Of a stretch of 64,000 bases of DNA, positions 36,145 to 45,331 are shown piece by piece. The notes beneath the pieces were generated by a model. It ran no database searches. It worked only from the letters and a program-made list of their open reading frames with translations, and was not told the origin of the DNA. The translations under genes and the position numbers were made by a program. Origin of the DNA: Cryobacterium shii (GTDB lineage: Bacteria > Actinomycetota > Actinomycetes > Actinomycetales > Microbacteriaceae); the NCBI RefSeq assembly GCF_004402595.1, contig NZ_SOFY01000011.1, positions 181,897 through 245,896 of the forward strand, read 5' to 3'. How positions within the stretch are numbered: the stretch's first letter is position 1; the number at the start of each line of letters is the position of its first letter.

Positions 36145-38409
36145 ATGACCAGTACAGAAGAAGTCCGCCGCAACGACAACGGGCCCCAGCCCGTTCGACC
36201 GGATTTTGTTTCCGGCCCCTGGCAGGATTCGATCGACCTACGCGATTTCATCCAACGCAATTACACGCCGTATCTGGGCGATGCAAGCTTCCTCGCGGGA
36301 GCGACGGAGCGCACGAAGGGGATCTGGGCCAAGTTGTCCGAGATGTTCCCCGAGGAACGCCGCAAGGGTGTCTACGACGTCGACGCGACCACCCCGGCCT
36401 CCATCACCGCTCACGCACCGGGTTACATCGACCGGCCCAACGAGGTCATCGTGGGCCTGCAGACGGATGCCCCGCTCAAGCGCGCGATCATGCCCTTCGG
36501 CGGCTGGCGCATGGTCGCCACCTCGCTCGAGACCTACGGTTATCCCGTGTCTCCCGAGCTGGAGAAGATCTTCACCGACTACCGCAAGACGCACAACACC
36601 GCCGTCTTCGACGTCTACCCGCCGGCGGTGCGCCGTGCGCGTAACAGCCACCTGATCACGGGTCTGCCCGACGCGTACGGCCGTGGCCGGATCATCGGCG
36701 ACTACCGCCGGGTTCCGTTGTACGGCGTCGACGCCCTGATCGCAAGCAAGAAGAACGACCGCGCCGAACTCGACATGGAGCCCTCGACCGAGGACATCAT
36801 CCGCGCCCGCGAGGAGAACTCCGAGCAGATCCGGGCCCTGAAGGAACTCGTCCAGATGGCCGCGAGCTACGGATTCGACATTTCGAAGCCGGCCGTGACG
36901 GCGAAGGAGGCCGTGCAATGGCTGTATTTCGCCTACCTCGGGGCGGTCAAGGAACAGAACGGCGCTGCCATGTCGTTCGGCCGCAACGCGGCGTTCCTCG
37001 ACGCGTACCTGGAACGCGACCTGGCCGCCGGAGTGCTGACCGAAGAAAGCGCCCAGGAACTCATCGACGACCTCGTGATCAAGCTCCGGATCGTGCGCTT
37101 CCTGCGCACCCCGGAATACGACGAGATCTTCGCCGGCGACCCGACGTGGGTGACCGAATCCCTCGCCGGCATCGGTGAAGACGGCCGTCCCCTTGTCACC
37201 AAGACCACGTTCCGGTTCCTGCAGACGCTGTACAACATCGGCGCCGCACCGGAGCCGAACCTGACCGTGCTGTGGAGCAGGTCATTGCCCGAGGGCTTCA
37301 AGCGTTTCTGCGCCCAGGTCTCGATCGATACCTCGGCGATCCAGTTCGAGTCCGACGAGATCCTCCGGGCCGCGATGGGTGATGACGTCGCGATCGCCTG
37401 TTGTGTCTCGCCGATGCGCGTGGGCAAGCAGATGCAGTTCTTCGGTGCACGCGTCAACGCCGTCAAGGCGCTGCTGTACTCGATCAACGGCGGAAAAGAC
37501 GAGGTGTCGGGCAAGCAGGTCGCTCCGGAGACCATGCCGAACGCCGAAGAGGTGCTCTCGTACGACACCGTCTTCCCGGCCTACCTGGAAACGCTCGAGT
37601 GGCTCGCCGAGACCTACATCAACGCGCTGAACTGCATCCACTACATGCACGACAAGTACGCCTACGAGCGTCTGGAGATGGCCTTGCACGACAAGGACGT
37701 CATCCGCACCATGGCCTGCGGCATCGCCGGCCTGAGCGTGGTCGCCGACTCCCTGTCGGCCATCAAGTACGCCACGGTCCGCCCGGTGCGCGACGAGACC
37801 GGCCTGGTCGTGGACTACGACGTCGAGGGCGAGTTCCCGCTCTTCGGCAACGATGACGATCGGGTCGACTCCATCGCGGTGGACATCGTCGAGCGGTTCA
37901 TGAATATGATCCGCAGCCACCCGACCTACCGCGACGCGATCCCCACCCAGTCGATCCTGACGATCACGTCCAACGTGGTCTACGGCAAGACCACCGGCAA
38001 CACGCCCGACGGCCGTCGGGCCGGCGAGCCGTTCGCGCCGGGGGCCAACCCGATGAATGCTCGCGACACGCATGGGCTCCTCGCGTCCGCGCTCAGCGTC
38101 GCCAAGCTGCCGTTCAGTGACGCGCAGGACGGCATCTCGCTGACCAGTACGGTCGTGCCGAGCGGGCTCGGCCACAACGAGGAGGAGCAGATCACGAGCT
38201 TGGTCGGCCTGATCGACGCGTACACGTCGGCGACCGGCTACCACATCAACGTGAACGTGCTCAACCGCGACACGCTTGAAGACGCCATGGCGCACCCGGA
38301 GAACTATCCGCAGCTGACGATTCGCGTCTCCGGCTACGCGGTGAACTTCGTGCGGCTCACCCGCGAGCAGCAGATGGACGTCATCAGCCGCACGTTCCAC
38401 CAGCACTGA
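36145..38409 (+). CDS. pflB: formate C-acetyltransferase (pyruvate formate-lyase)
   Basis: 754 residues from ATG at 36145 with GGAGAG upstream; the frame is open further upstream but unsupported. The catalytic pair is Cys419-Cys420 ([10 protein letters not shown]) and the glycyl-radical site is Gly730 (RVSGYAVNF), matching E. coli PflB in spacing and length. The enzyme splits pyruvate with CoA to acetyl-CoA and formate under anaerobic conditions. Activation needs the radical-SAM enzyme PflA, which is not found beside it or elsewhere in the window. The 260 bases upstream hold no gene and no clear operator. A terminator hairpin follows. Confidence 0.95.
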   Translation: MTSTEEVRRNDNGPQPVRPDFVSGPWQDSIDLRDFIQRNYTPYLGDASFLAGATERTKGIWAKLSEMFPEERRKGVYDVDATTPASITAHAPGYIDRPNEVIVGLQTDAPLKRAIMPFGGWRMVATSLETYGYPVSPELEKIFTDYRKTHNTAVFDVYPPAVRRARNSHLITGLPDAYGRGRIIGDYRRVPLYGVDALIASKKNDRAELDMEPSTEDIIRAREENSEQIRALKELVQMAASYGFDISKPAVTAKEAVQWLYFAYLGAVKEQNGAAMSFGRNAAFLDAYLERDLAAGVLTEESAQELIDDLVIKLRIVRFLRTPEYDEIFAGDPTWVTESLAGIGEDGRPLVTKTTFRFLQTLYNIGAAPEPNLTVLWSRSLPEGFKRFCAQVSIDTSAIQFESDEILRAAMGDDVAIACCVSPMRVGKQMQFFGARVNAVKALLYSINGGKDEVSGKQVAPETMPNAEEVLSYDTVFPAYLETLEWLAETYINALNCIHYMHDKYAYERLEMALHDKDVIRTMACGIAGLSVVADSLSAIKYATVRPVRDETGLVVDYDVEGEFPLFGNDDDRVDSIAVDIVERFMNMIRSHPTYRDAIPTQSILTITSNVVYGKTTGNTPDGRRAGEPFAPGANPMNARDTHGLLASALSVAKLPFSDAQDGISLTSTVVPSGLGHNEEEQITSLVGLIDAYTSATGYHINVNVLNRDTLEDAMAHPENYPQLTIRVSGYAVNFVRLTREQQMDVISRTFHQH

Positions 38410-38438
38410 CCCGACCGCCATCCAGGACGAACGTCAGG

Positions 38439-38468
38439 CCCGGGTGCGGAATCGGTTCCGCGCCCGGG
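38439..38468 (+). terminator. hairpin after pflB
   Basis: CCCGGG-T-GCGGAA and TTCCGC-G-CCCGGG pair around a TCGG loop, starting about 30 bases after the pflB stop. There is one internal mismatch (T/G) and no long T tract, so efficiency is uncertain. Its ending also serves the convergent hydrolase gene. Confidence 0.7.
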
Positions 38469-38501
38469 GTCTGAACATCTTCTGAGTCTCCCCAACCGGT
38501 G

Positions 38502-39571
38502 TCAGTACCAGCCTGAGGATTCGGAATGGTTCCAGGCGGCGCACGGTGTGCCGTAGCGGCCCGCGATGTAGCTCAGGCCCCAGGTGATCTGCGTGGCTGG
38601 GTTGGTCTGCCAGCGGCGCCCGCCGTGGCCATCTTGCTGCCGGGCAGTGCCTGCGGGATGCCGGTGGCACCGCTCGAGGAGTTGTAGGCGTTCAGGTTCC
38701 AGCCTGATTCCCGTTGCCACAGGCTCACGAGGCAACCGAACTGGTCGGCGCCCCAGCCGTACTGCGCGGCCATCAGATCGCGGGCGATCGCCTGGGCTCC
38801 GCTGGGGTTGGCCGGCGCTGACGGTGCCGGGGCGGGTGCGGGAGCGGGAGCGTTCGCCGCAGCCTCGGCCTCGGCCTCGACCTCGGCCTGCGCGTCAGCG
38901 GCAGCCTGAGCCGCAGCGGCGGCCTGGGCTGCCGCTGCGGCCTGCGCGGCGGCGGCCTGTTCGGCGGCCTGCTTCGCGGCCAGCTCGGCGGCCTGCTTCG
39001 CGGCTTGCTCGGCGGCCACCCGGTCGACCTCGGCCGTGGAGGCCCGCACAGTCGCCGTTTCGGCCCTGGTCTGGTCGACGGGATCGAAGACCCGCTCGGG
39101 TTCGAGAACGGTGTAATGGGCCAGTGAGGTGACGGCGCTGGAGAGGGACGTGATGTCCGTCTTGCCCTGGCCCGCCTCCATCACCATTTGGGCGTCCGAG
39201 AGAACGCTCCTCGCGGCAAACGCCGCATGCGCCGGCAAGATGACGGCGAAGCCGGACGTCTGCTCGGGATGGGCGCCGGTGGTCACAGACAGTGCCTTCG
39301 TGGCGGCGACGCGCTCGCTCTCGGCCTGGGCCGACAGGGTCTGCCAGACGAGACCGGTGCCCAGGATGGACCCGACCGCAAGAACGGCACCGGCAACGAG
39401 CAGGCGCTGGCGTCCTCTGCGCCGATGGGTCTCCTCATGGCGGGTGACGCCATGGTCGGCGCTGGCTTGGTCTGCACCGGCCTGATCGGCACTGGCTTCG
39501 TCGTTACCGACTTGACTGCCGGTTTCCTCGGTGATGGCGGACAGGAACAATTCAAATTCAGAGGTAGGCAT
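38502..39571 (-). pseudogene. transglycosylase-like cell-wall protein, frameshifted near the C-terminus
   Basis: ATG at 39571 (GGAAG upstream) begins MPTSEFELFLSAITEETGSQ. A membrane helix lies near residues 57-80, with a long Ala/Gln/Lys-rich coil (QAAKQAAELAAKQAAEQAAA) and a Pro/Ala linker. A C-terminal lysozyme-like domain starts QYGWGADQFGCLVSLWQRES with the catalytic-type Glu. After GIPQALPGSKMATAGA the frame is lost at 38613/38614: a T appears to be missing on the + strand. The expected continuation WQTNPATQITWGLSYIAGRY and GTPCAAWNHSESSGWY lies in another frame and stops at 38502. Without correction the protein ends out of frame at 38573. True mutation or assembly error cannot be told apart here. 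Confidence 0.85.
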
Positions 39572-39677
39572 GACTTCCACGGAGCGAATCGCTCGTGCGT
39601 GAAGCGCCAACGGTTCTTGTTCGACTTCCTCAGGCGGGGACCCGCCCGGGCGAAGCTGCAAAAATGCACCCGTTTTC

Positions 39678-39705
39678 TGTATAAATCCTCATGTTAAGCT
39701 GGCAA
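39678..39705 (-). promoter_or_regulatory. sigma70-like promoter of the transglycosylase gene
   Basis: On the minus strand TTGCCA, 16 bases, then TATACA give a near-consensus -35/-10 pair. A leader of roughly 100 bases would follow before the ATG at 39571. No known riboswitch was recognised in that leader. Confidence 0.5.
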
Positions 39706-39824
39706 ACTCCCGTTAAGAGTGGCTGACCGGTGCTCTTCCGCAGCCGGTCTGGCCAGTTGATCTCACGCTGATCGGGAGATCCGCTCTCGCGCCTCATTCC
39801 GTTGGTTTGTCTGGACGTGCCCCC

Positions 39825-40517
39825 TCAACAGGCCGCCCACATGCCGGCGCGGGCCAGCGCTGCGGAGTCTTCGGCGGCTCGGAGGAGACCGTAATAAGCG
39901 TCGTTCGGGGCGATCATGAGCGACTCGGCCGCACCGGCGGCGACGAGTTCGTAGTTGACGAAACGCCCGTCATCGGTCCACAGGTAGAACAGGCTGCGGC
40001 CGTACCGGTCGGTCGGATCCCGGTCCGCCGTGACCCAGACGGTGCTGCCGTCGGGCAGCATTGCCTCCAACTGGGCTCTCGCCTCAGCGCCGAAGCATTC
40101 GGCGGCGTCGCCGATCTCGGGAGTGTCGAGTCCGACCAGCCGCACCTTGACGTCATCGGTGTTCGGCACGAGGTCGTTGGGCGCACCGGCGCTGAGAAAG
40201 AGGGTGTCACCGTCGTGCACATGCTCGACGGTCATGGCGACCGCGTTGGCCGGTCTCCCCGGAACCGCGGCCGGGGACACGCTCGGGTCGCCGGCCGCGG
40301 CCGAAGAGTCCGTGCTACCGGAGCCCGGGTCTCCCACCTGAGTGCTGCTCGAGTCGTTGCTGCCGGAGCCCGTGCCGCCGATGCTCTGCCAGCCTCGGAG
40401 CCAGGTGTCCGCCACCGAAGCGAGCGGTCCCGGCCCCTGCAGCGCGACGACCCCGAGCAGGCCGGCAACCACCACCAGAACCAGCAGGCGCGAACCGGAC
40501 TTTCTCTTCTTCCCCAT
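39825..40517 (-). CDS. thermonuclease family protein (staphylococcal nuclease-like), anchored
   Basis: 230 residues. An N-terminal membrane helix (LLVLVVVAGLLGVVALQGPG) is followed by a Gly/Ser/Asp linker (about 40-90). The SNase domain comprises HVHDGDTLFLS, VKVRLVGLDTPEI, ADRDPTDRYGRSLFYLW and FVNYELVAAGAAE. The D-G-D, R-L-x-G-x-D-x-P-E and D-x-Y-G-R motifs that hold calcium and the catalytic Arg/Glu are present. It is probably secreted or surface-bound and degrades nucleic acid. Repeat element A lies upstream of its start. Confidence 0.88.
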   Translation of the reverse strand: MGKKRKSGSRLLVLVVVAGLLGVVALQGPGPLASVADTWLRGWQSIGGTGSGSNDSSSTQVGDPGSGSTDSSAAAGDPSVSPAAVPGRPANAVAMTVEHVHDGDTLFLSAGAPNDLVPNTDDVKVRLVGLDTPEIGDAAECFGAEARAQLEAMLPDGSTVWVTADRDPTDRYGRSLFYLWTDDGRFVNYELVAAGAAESLMIAPNDAYYGLLRAAEDSAALARAGMWAAC

Positions 40518-40633
40518 GCCTTGAGACTAGGAGATCGCGCGATCCACGCGACCCACGCGACCCAGACTCGCGTTGCCTGAACGGGCGCCGGGTCGGCGTA
40601 ATCGCTGCCGGCAGATCAGCCGCGTCCCTGACG

Positions 40634-40710
40634 AATTCGACGGAGATTTTGCCCAAAACGCCCCCAAACCCACCGAAACGCCCTCTTTACAGCAGAATCT
40701 CCGTCGAATT
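40634..40710. repeat. dispersed inverted-repeat element, copy A
   Basis: Left arm AATTCGACGGAGATTTTG (40634-40651) pairs with the right arm at 40693-40710 with one mismatch (18-bp arms, 41-base centre). The 32 bases at 40623-40654 are identical to 63831-63862 of copy C. It lies between the TNase start and the ctlX end. Confidence 0.9.
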
Positions 40711-40773
40711 GGTTCGGGGACCCACGCGGGAGCCGCGAGCGACGGCCGATCCGCGCAACCGATCGATCCGCGC

Positions 40774-41811
40774 TCACACGGCCAGGCCCGGCTCCGTCCG
40801 TGACGCACTGCGCTCGTGCGGCGTGGCCGCCAGCGAGACGGCCTGGGTGGAGAGGGAGGCAGTCGAGAGCGACGTGGCCGACAGGGACGGAGCACCGCGC
40901 CGATCGAGGTGGATCCCCGCGAGCATGCAGCGGATGGAGCCGCCCGCCAGCTCGATCGTGGGCACGTCGAGGGGCAGAATCGTGCAGCTGCGCTCGATCA
41001 CGCTGCGCTGCCCGGCGGTGAGGCAGTCGAGGGCGCGGCGCGAGAGCACCAGCATCCGCCCGCCCGGGCCGTGCAGCTCGATGGCGTTGCCAGCGAAGTT
41101 GCGGATCTGCTCCCGGTCGAGGGCGATCACCTCGCGGTCCTGCGCGGTGAGTCGTTCCACGACGTGGCTGCGCCGCGAGGACGACTGGATCAGGTCCAGC
41201 CCGACCAGGGCGAAGTCCGTGGCGATGCACATCAGGACATTGGTGTGATAGATCGGCCGGCCGCTCTCGTCGGCCGCGTCGAAGACGATCGGTTCGTAGC
41301 CGAAATTGGTGCAGAAGCGCTCCAGCGCGATCGGGTCCGCCCGGCGCGACCGGGCCACATAGGCGATCCGCCCCGCGTGGTCGAGCACCATCGCCCCGGT
41401 CCCCTCGAGGAAGACGTCGTCGAGTTCGAGCCCGGAATAGTCGACGACGTCCTGCACCCGGTAGCGCTGTTTCAGCATCTCGACGATGTCGCCGCGGCGT
41501 TCCGTGCGGCGATTCGGCGCGTGCATCGGGTACAGGGCCACATGCCCGCCCGCGTGGGTGGAGATCCAATTGTTCGGGAATACGCTGTCCGGCCGCCCGG
41601 GCCCGTCGTCGTCGAACAGGTGCACGACGATGCCCCGTGACTCCAGAGTCTCGGCCACCCGGGTCACCTCGGCGTAGGCGGCTTCGGCGATCAGGGCCGC
41701 ATCGTGCCCGGCATCGACGGATTGGAAGGCGTTGTCGTGCGCCGTTTCCGGGTTGGGCGTGAAGAAATGAGGTCGGATCAGCAGAACGGCCGACGGGGCC
41801 TGTACGGACAT
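40774..41811 (-). CDS. ctlX: citrulline/dimethylarginine-type hydrolase, CtlX family (amidinotransferase fold)
   Basis: 345 residues from ATG at 41811; the open frame continues upstream through Ser/Glu repeats but overlaps ocd. It starts VQAPSAVLLIRPHFFTPNPE. Guanidino-group-modifying motifs are visible: FPNNWISTHAGGHVALYPMH (about 85-105), DDVFLEGTGAMVLDH, IYHTNVLMCIATDFALV and SIRCMLAGIHL with the C-terminal Cys. The fold hydrolyses citrulline, arginine or methylated arginines. The C-terminal tail is repetitive (LSATSLSTASLSTQAVSLAA). It follows ocd by 46 bases and shares its likely Lrp control. Confidence 0.85.
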   Translation of the reverse strand: MSVQAPSAVLLIRPHFFTPNPETAHDNAFQSVDAGHDAALIAEAAYAEVTRVAETLESRGIVVHLFDDDGPGRPDSVFPNNWISTHAGGHVALYPMHAPNRRTERRGDIVEMLKQRYRVQDVVDYSGLELDDVFLEGTGAMVLDHAGRIAYVARSRRADPIALERFCTNFGYEPIVFDAADESGRPIYHTNVLMCIATDFALVGLDLIQSSSRRSHVVERLTAQDREVIALDREQIRNFAGNAIELHGPGGRMLVLSRRALDCLTAGQRSVIERSCTILPLDVPTIELAGGSIRCMLAGIHLDRRGAPSLSATSLSTASLSTQAVSLAATPHERSASRTEPGLAV

Positions 41812-41863
41812 CGGACTCAGACTCGGCTCAGACTCGAATTCGGACTCAGGCTCGGACTCAGAC
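41812..41863. repeat. degenerate CGGACTCAG repeats between ocd and ctlX
   Basis: The spacer consists of imperfect repeats of CGGACTCAGACT/CGGACTCAGGCT. In the ctlX frame it would read as alternating Ser/Glu. It could be a slippage-prone tract or part of an extended ctlX N-terminus. Confidence 0.55.
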
Positions 41864-42889
41864 GAGAACGGGCGCGCCGGCGGTGACGAGCCCGAACAGG
41901 TCCTTCGGGTCGTCGGGGTCGGCCACGAGGTCGATGTCGGTGTAGAACCGGGTCTGGTCGACGGCATCCTGCAGGAAGCGGAGCGCGGAGAAGTCCTCGA
42001 TGGCGAAACCGACCGAGTCGAAGACGGTGATCTGATCAACGGATGTGCGTCCAGAAGCCTGGCCGAGGAGGACCTGCCACATCTCGGTGACGGGGAACTC
42101 GGGGTGCATCTGCTGGATCTCGCCCTCGATCCGGGTCTGCGCCGTGAACTCCACGAAGACGTCCGAGCGGTGCAGGATGGCGCCGTCGAGTTCGGTCTTG
42201 CCCGGGCAGTCCCCGCCGATCGCGTTGATGTGCACTCCGGGGCCGACCATGGCGTCGGTGAGCACGGTGGCGTTCGCCTTGTCCGCGGTGCAGGTGGTGA
42301 TGATGTCGGCGCCGGTCACGGCATCCGTGGCGCTGGCCGCGACGACGATCTCGAAACCGAGCGGAGCCAGGTTGCGCACGAACTTCGCGATGGCGTCGGG
42401 ATCGGTGTCCCAGACGCGCAGCCGGTTGATGCCGAGCAGGCCGCGGAACGCCAGGGCCTGGAATTCGGACTGCGTGCCCGTGCCGATCATCGCCATGGTC
42501 TGCGAGTCGGGCCGGGCCAGGGCGCGGGCGACCATGGCCGAGGTGGCGGCGGTGCGGAAGGCCGTGAGCACGGTCATCTCGGACCAGAACGTGGGGTAGC
42601 CGCTCTGCACGTCGGCGAGGACGCCGAATGCGGTGACGGTCTGCAGGCCGCGCGACGGGTTCGACGGATGTCCGTTGACGTACTTGAATCCGTACGTGAC
42701 GCCGTCGCTCGTGGGCATGAGTTCGATCACGCCGAGCGGGGAATGGCTGGCCACCCGCGGCGCCTTGTCGAACGTGGGCCAGCGGCGGAAGTCGCGCTCG
42801 ATGTACTCGACCATGTCCGTGAGGATGCGCTCCACCCCGGTTTCGGCTGCCCACCGGTTGATGTTTCCCACGTCCACAAATCGCACCAT
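41858..42889 (-). CDS. ocd: ornithine cyclodeaminase
   Basis: 343 residues. The Ocd/mu-crystallin family is shown by MTVLTAFRTAATSAMVARAL near residue 110, the Rossmann motif IGTGTQSEFQALAF near 138, DIITTCTADK, the catalytic-region NAIGGDCPGKTELD and an FDSVGFAIEDFSAL segment. The enzyme converts ornithine to proline and ammonia using NAD. It is divergent from the lrp gene and followed by ctlX, giving an arginine/citrulline/ornithine degradation module. Confidence 0.93.
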   Translation of the reverse strand: MVRFVDVGNINRWAAETGVERILTDMVEYIERDFRRWPTFDKAPRVASHSPLGVIELMPTSDGVTYGFKYVNGHPSNPSRGLQTVTAFGVLADVQSGYPTFWSEMTVLTAFRTAATSAMVARALARPDSQTMAMIGTGTQSEFQALAFRGLLGINRLRVWDTDPDAIAKFVRNLAPLGFEIVVAASATDAVTGADIITTCTADKANATVLTDAMVGPGVHINAIGGDCPGKTELDGAILHRSDVFVEFTAQTRIEGEIQQMHPEFPVTEMWQVLLGQASGRTSVDQITVFDSVGFAIEDFSALRFLQDAVDQTRFYTDIDLVADPDDPKDLFGLVTAGAPVLV

Positions 42890-43001
42890 GTGCGGCTCCT
42901 CTCGATCAGGATTTCAACCGTATGCATAGGCGATGTGCAGCCGCCATGGGTTCATCGCCGCAATCTGACCACTTCATCGAGCACTCTGTGCGGTGTTTAT
43001 A

Positions 43002-43014
43002 TACACTTTGTGTA
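43002..43014. promoter_or_regulatory. Lrp-type operator at the lrp/ocd divergent promoter
   Basis: TACACTTTGTGTA is a palindrome (TACAC, 3-base centre, GTGTA) touching the lrp ATG at 43015. Its position suggests autoregulation and control of ocd-ctlX. Confidence 0.55.
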
Positions 43015-43464
43015 ATGTATCCCCTCGACGACCTCGACCGCCGCCTCCTGTCCGCCCTGCGCGTGAACGGCCGCGAGCCCGTCGCCAGCCTGGCCCGCGA
43101 CCTCGGGGTCACGAGGTCGACGATCAACAGCCGCCTCAAGCGTCTCACCGACTCCGGCACGGTGGTCGGGTTCGGCGTCAGGATCAGGGAGGACCGGGAC
43201 CCCAATTCGATCCGGGCGATCACGCTGATCGAGGTGGAGGTCCGGGCCATCGCCCAGGTCATCCACGCCCTGCGCGGCTATCCGGAGGTGAAGGCCCTGC
43301 ACTCCGCGAACGGCGGCTGGGACCTGGTCGCCGAGCTGCGCACCGACACCCTGGCCGACTTCGACCGACTGCTCGGGCAGGTGCGCTCGATCGAGGGCGT
43401 GCTGAACAGCGAGACCAGCCTGCTGCTCAGTTCGGTCTCGACCGGGGACCTGCCCGGCACCTGA
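43015..43464 (+). CDS. Lrp/AsnC family transcriptional regulator
   Basis: 149 residues from ATG at 43015. The N-terminal helix-turn-helix (LDDLDRRLLSALRVNGREPV, DLGVTRSTINSRLKRLTDSG) and C-terminal RAM ligand-binding domain (ALHSANGGWDLVAELRTDTL) are complete. It is divergent from ocd-ctlX and is presumably their regulator, with ornithine, arginine or citrulline as possible effector. The palindrome at its start codon is a candidate operator. Confidence 0.9.
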   Translation: MYPLDDLDRRLLSALRVNGREPVASLARDLGVTRSTINSRLKRLTDSGTVVGFGVRIREDRDPNSIRAITLIEVEVRAIAQVIHALRGYPEVKALHSANGGWDLVAELRTDTLADFDRLLGQVRSIEGVLNSETSLLLSSVSTGDLPGT

Positions 43465-43474
43465 GACGCCGAAC

Positions 43475-43828
43475 CTAGGAGTTCAGCGAGGAGGCGAGGC
43501 CCGAGGAGAGCATGGACAGCACGAACCCGGCCGCCGTGACGATCCAGGCGACGGTCTTGTTCTCCGCGTACCCGGCCAGTGGCCGGCCGTGTTTGTCGCG
43601 CTGGGCGCCCGCCAGGACGAGGATCAGGTCGATCAGCCACCAGAGCCCGAAGCCGCCCACCGTCAGCAGCTTCAGCAGGCCGGTTCCGACCTTGCCAAGG
43701 TAGAACCGGTCGATGGCGAGGAAGCCGAGCAGCCAGGCGAACAGCCAGGTCGCCACGAACGACTTCGGCGGCGGCGAGTAACCGGGCGTGACTGGCGGGT
43801 ACGGCTGCGGAAGGTACTGCTCTGTCAT
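43475..43828 (-). CDS. TM2 domain-containing membrane protein
   Basis: 117 residues. A Pro/Tyr-rich N-terminus (QPYPPVTPGYSPPP) precedes a TM2 domain with two helices (WLFAWLLGFLAIDRFYLGKV, TVGGFGLWWLIDLILVLAGA) and the conserved D-R-F-Y-L-G motif. A third helix is at the C-terminus. The TM2 family function is unknown in bacteria. Confidence 0.88.
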   Translation of the reverse strand: MTEQYLPQPYPPVTPGYSPPPKSFVATWLFAWLLGFLAIDRFYLGKVGTGLLKLLTVGGFGLWWLIDLILVLAGAQRDKHGRPLAGYAENKTVAWIVTAAGFVLSMLSSGLASSLNS

Positions 43829-43909
43829 GGCGGGGATCTCCTTGTCGATGAGAGAGTGTCGCTAGACATAGTGATACCGATACCCGACCCGTGGGCCTTG
43901 AACCTCAGA

Positions 43910-44239
43910 TCAGGCCGGGGAACCGCCCGCAATCTCGTAGGACCACAGCTCGCTGCTCATCCCGACGGGCGGCCGCGCCGCGGGCTCGCCCTCCGTGGCC
44001 GGCTCGGCGCGGTGGCCGTGTCCGAAGGCCGGCGAGCTGACCCAGGCCCGGAAGGAGTCCTCATCGGCCCAGCGGGTCACGACCAGCCAGGTGTGGCGGT
44101 CATCCGTGGGCCTCAGCAGTTCGAATCCCTCGAAGCCGGGCCGGTCGTCGACGGCCCCGGCTCGGGCGGCGAACCGGCGTGCCAGCTCGTCACCGTTGTC
44201 GCCCGGCACGGTGATCGCGTTGATTTTGATGATCGTCAT
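43910..44239 (-). CDS. antibiotic biosynthesis monooxygenase (ABM) domain protein
   Basis: 109 residues from ATG at 44239. It contains the dimeric alpha/beta-barrel pattern ITVPGDNGDELARRFAARAG, RPGFEGFELLRPTDDRHTWL and TRWADEDSFRAWVSSPAF. Such proteins include heme-degrading MhuD/IsdG and small quinol monooxygenases. A His-rich stretch (FGHGHRAE) follows. The substrate is not known. Confidence 0.8.
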   Translation of the reverse strand: MTIIKINAITVPGDNGDELARRFAARAGAVDDRPGFEGFELLRPTDDRHTWLVVTRWADEDSFRAWVSSPAFGHGHRAEPATEGEPAARPPVGMSSELWSYEIAGGSPA

Positions 44240-44313
44240 CGAAGTTCTCCCTCTCGTTGATCCACAGTCTGCGTCCCATGCTGTCACTCCCGGATACCTA
44301 TGCTGGAGTCGAC

Positions 44314-44961
44314 ATGCGACTCTTCCTGATCCGCCACGGCCAAACGCCCGCCAACGTCCTCGGACAGCTCGACACCTCCCACCCGGGGCCGGGCCTGACC
44401 GAGCTCGGCACGCGGCAGGCCGCCGTGATCCCGGACACGCTCCGGCTGGACTCGGTCGACGCCATCTTCGCGTCGACCCTTCGTCGCACGCAACTCACGG
44501 CCCGGCCTCTGGCTGCCGACCGGTCCATCGAGGTGCGGGTGTCCCCCGGGCTGCACGAGATCGAGGCCGGCTCCCTCGAGGGGCTGAACGACCCGGCATC
44601 CGTTCACACGTACATGCAGACCGTCTTCGCCTGGGGCGCCGGCGATCTCGACGCCCGGATGCCGGGGGCCTCGGACGGACACGCGTTCTTCGCCCGGTAC
44701 GACGCCGACATCGCGGCCGCCACCGCCGACGTCGAGACGGCCGCCGTCTTCAGCCACGGCGCGGCGATCCGGGTCTGGACCGCGGCCCGCACCCTCAACA
44801 TGCCGCCCCGATTCGCGGGCTCGCACGACCTCGAGAACACGGGAGTGGTGGAACTGAGCGGCTCAGCGACGGATGGCTGGACGCTCGTTTCGTGGGTCGG
44901 CCTGCGGATCGGCGGGCCTCTGGCCGACCTGGATACCGAGGGCGCCCAGCCAGTGGCGTGA
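44314..44961 (+). CDS. histidine phosphatase (phosphoglycerate-mutase-like)
   Basis: 215 residues from ATG at 44314 with GGAG upstream. RHG motif (R7-H8-G9 in MRLFLIRHGQTPANV), a second conserved segment STLRRTQLTARPL and VFSHGAAIRVW with the second catalytic His. It belongs to the two-histidine phosphatase superfamily. Substrate is unknown. Divergent from the ABM protein gene. Confidence 0.88.
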   Translation: MRLFLIRHGQTPANVLGQLDTSHPGPGLTELGTRQAAVIPDTLRLDSVDAIFASTLRRTQLTARPLAADRSIEVRVSPGLHEIEAGSLEGLNDPASVHTYMQTVFAWGAGDLDARMPGASDGHAFFARYDADIAAATADVETAAVFSHGAAIRVWTAARTLNMPPRFAGSHDLENTGVVELSGSATDGWTLVSWVGLRIGGPLADLDTEGAQPVA

Positions 44962-44970
44962 CCGCCGGCT

Positions 44971-45321
44971 TCAGATCTCTCTCCCCCGCGGCACCTTCGG
45001 CCGGACGAGGGCGTGACTGTCCCGCAGCAGTTGCTCGACCAGGGCGTCGTCGATCTGCCCGTCAAGCACGATCGTGATCCAGTGCTTCTTGTTGAGGTGG
45101 TAGCCCGGCGTGATCTGCTGCGGGAACTCCTCCCGGAGCGCACGGCTCTCCTCCGGGTCGCACTTGAGTGAGACCGCGAGCGGTTCGCCAGCGAGGGCGC
45201 TCAGGGCGAAGATCTTGCCGTTGCCGCTGGTCTTGAACACGCTTGTCTCCTCACCGAAGGGGAACGTCTCAGTCGCCTGCGGAAGACTCAGGCAGAACTC
45301 GGCAAGGGCATCCGGTGTCAT
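44971..45321 (-). CDS. MmcQ/YjbR family protein
   Basis: 116 residues from ATG at 45321. It has the family pattern LSLPQATETFPFGEETSVFK, FALSALAGEPLAVSLKCDPE, ITPGYHLNKKHWITIVLDG and C-terminal RDSHALVRPKVP. The fold resembles the CyaY-like double wing used by DNA-binding or regulatory proteins, but the role is unknown. It lies tail to tail with the histidine phosphatase. Confidence 0.88.
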   Translation of the reverse strand: MTPDALAEFCLSLPQATETFPFGEETSVFKTSGNGKIFALSALAGEPLAVSLKCDPEESRALREEFPQQITPGYHLNKKHWITIVLDGQIDDALVEQLLRDSHALVRPKVPRGREI

Positions 45322-45331
45322 GGCTACGAGA

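Noticed and set aside
39572..39670. c-di-AMP (ydaO) riboswitch before the transglycosylase gene
   Set aside because: Such leaders control many actinobacterial wall hydrolases, but the conserved motifs were not recognisable here and the leader is short.
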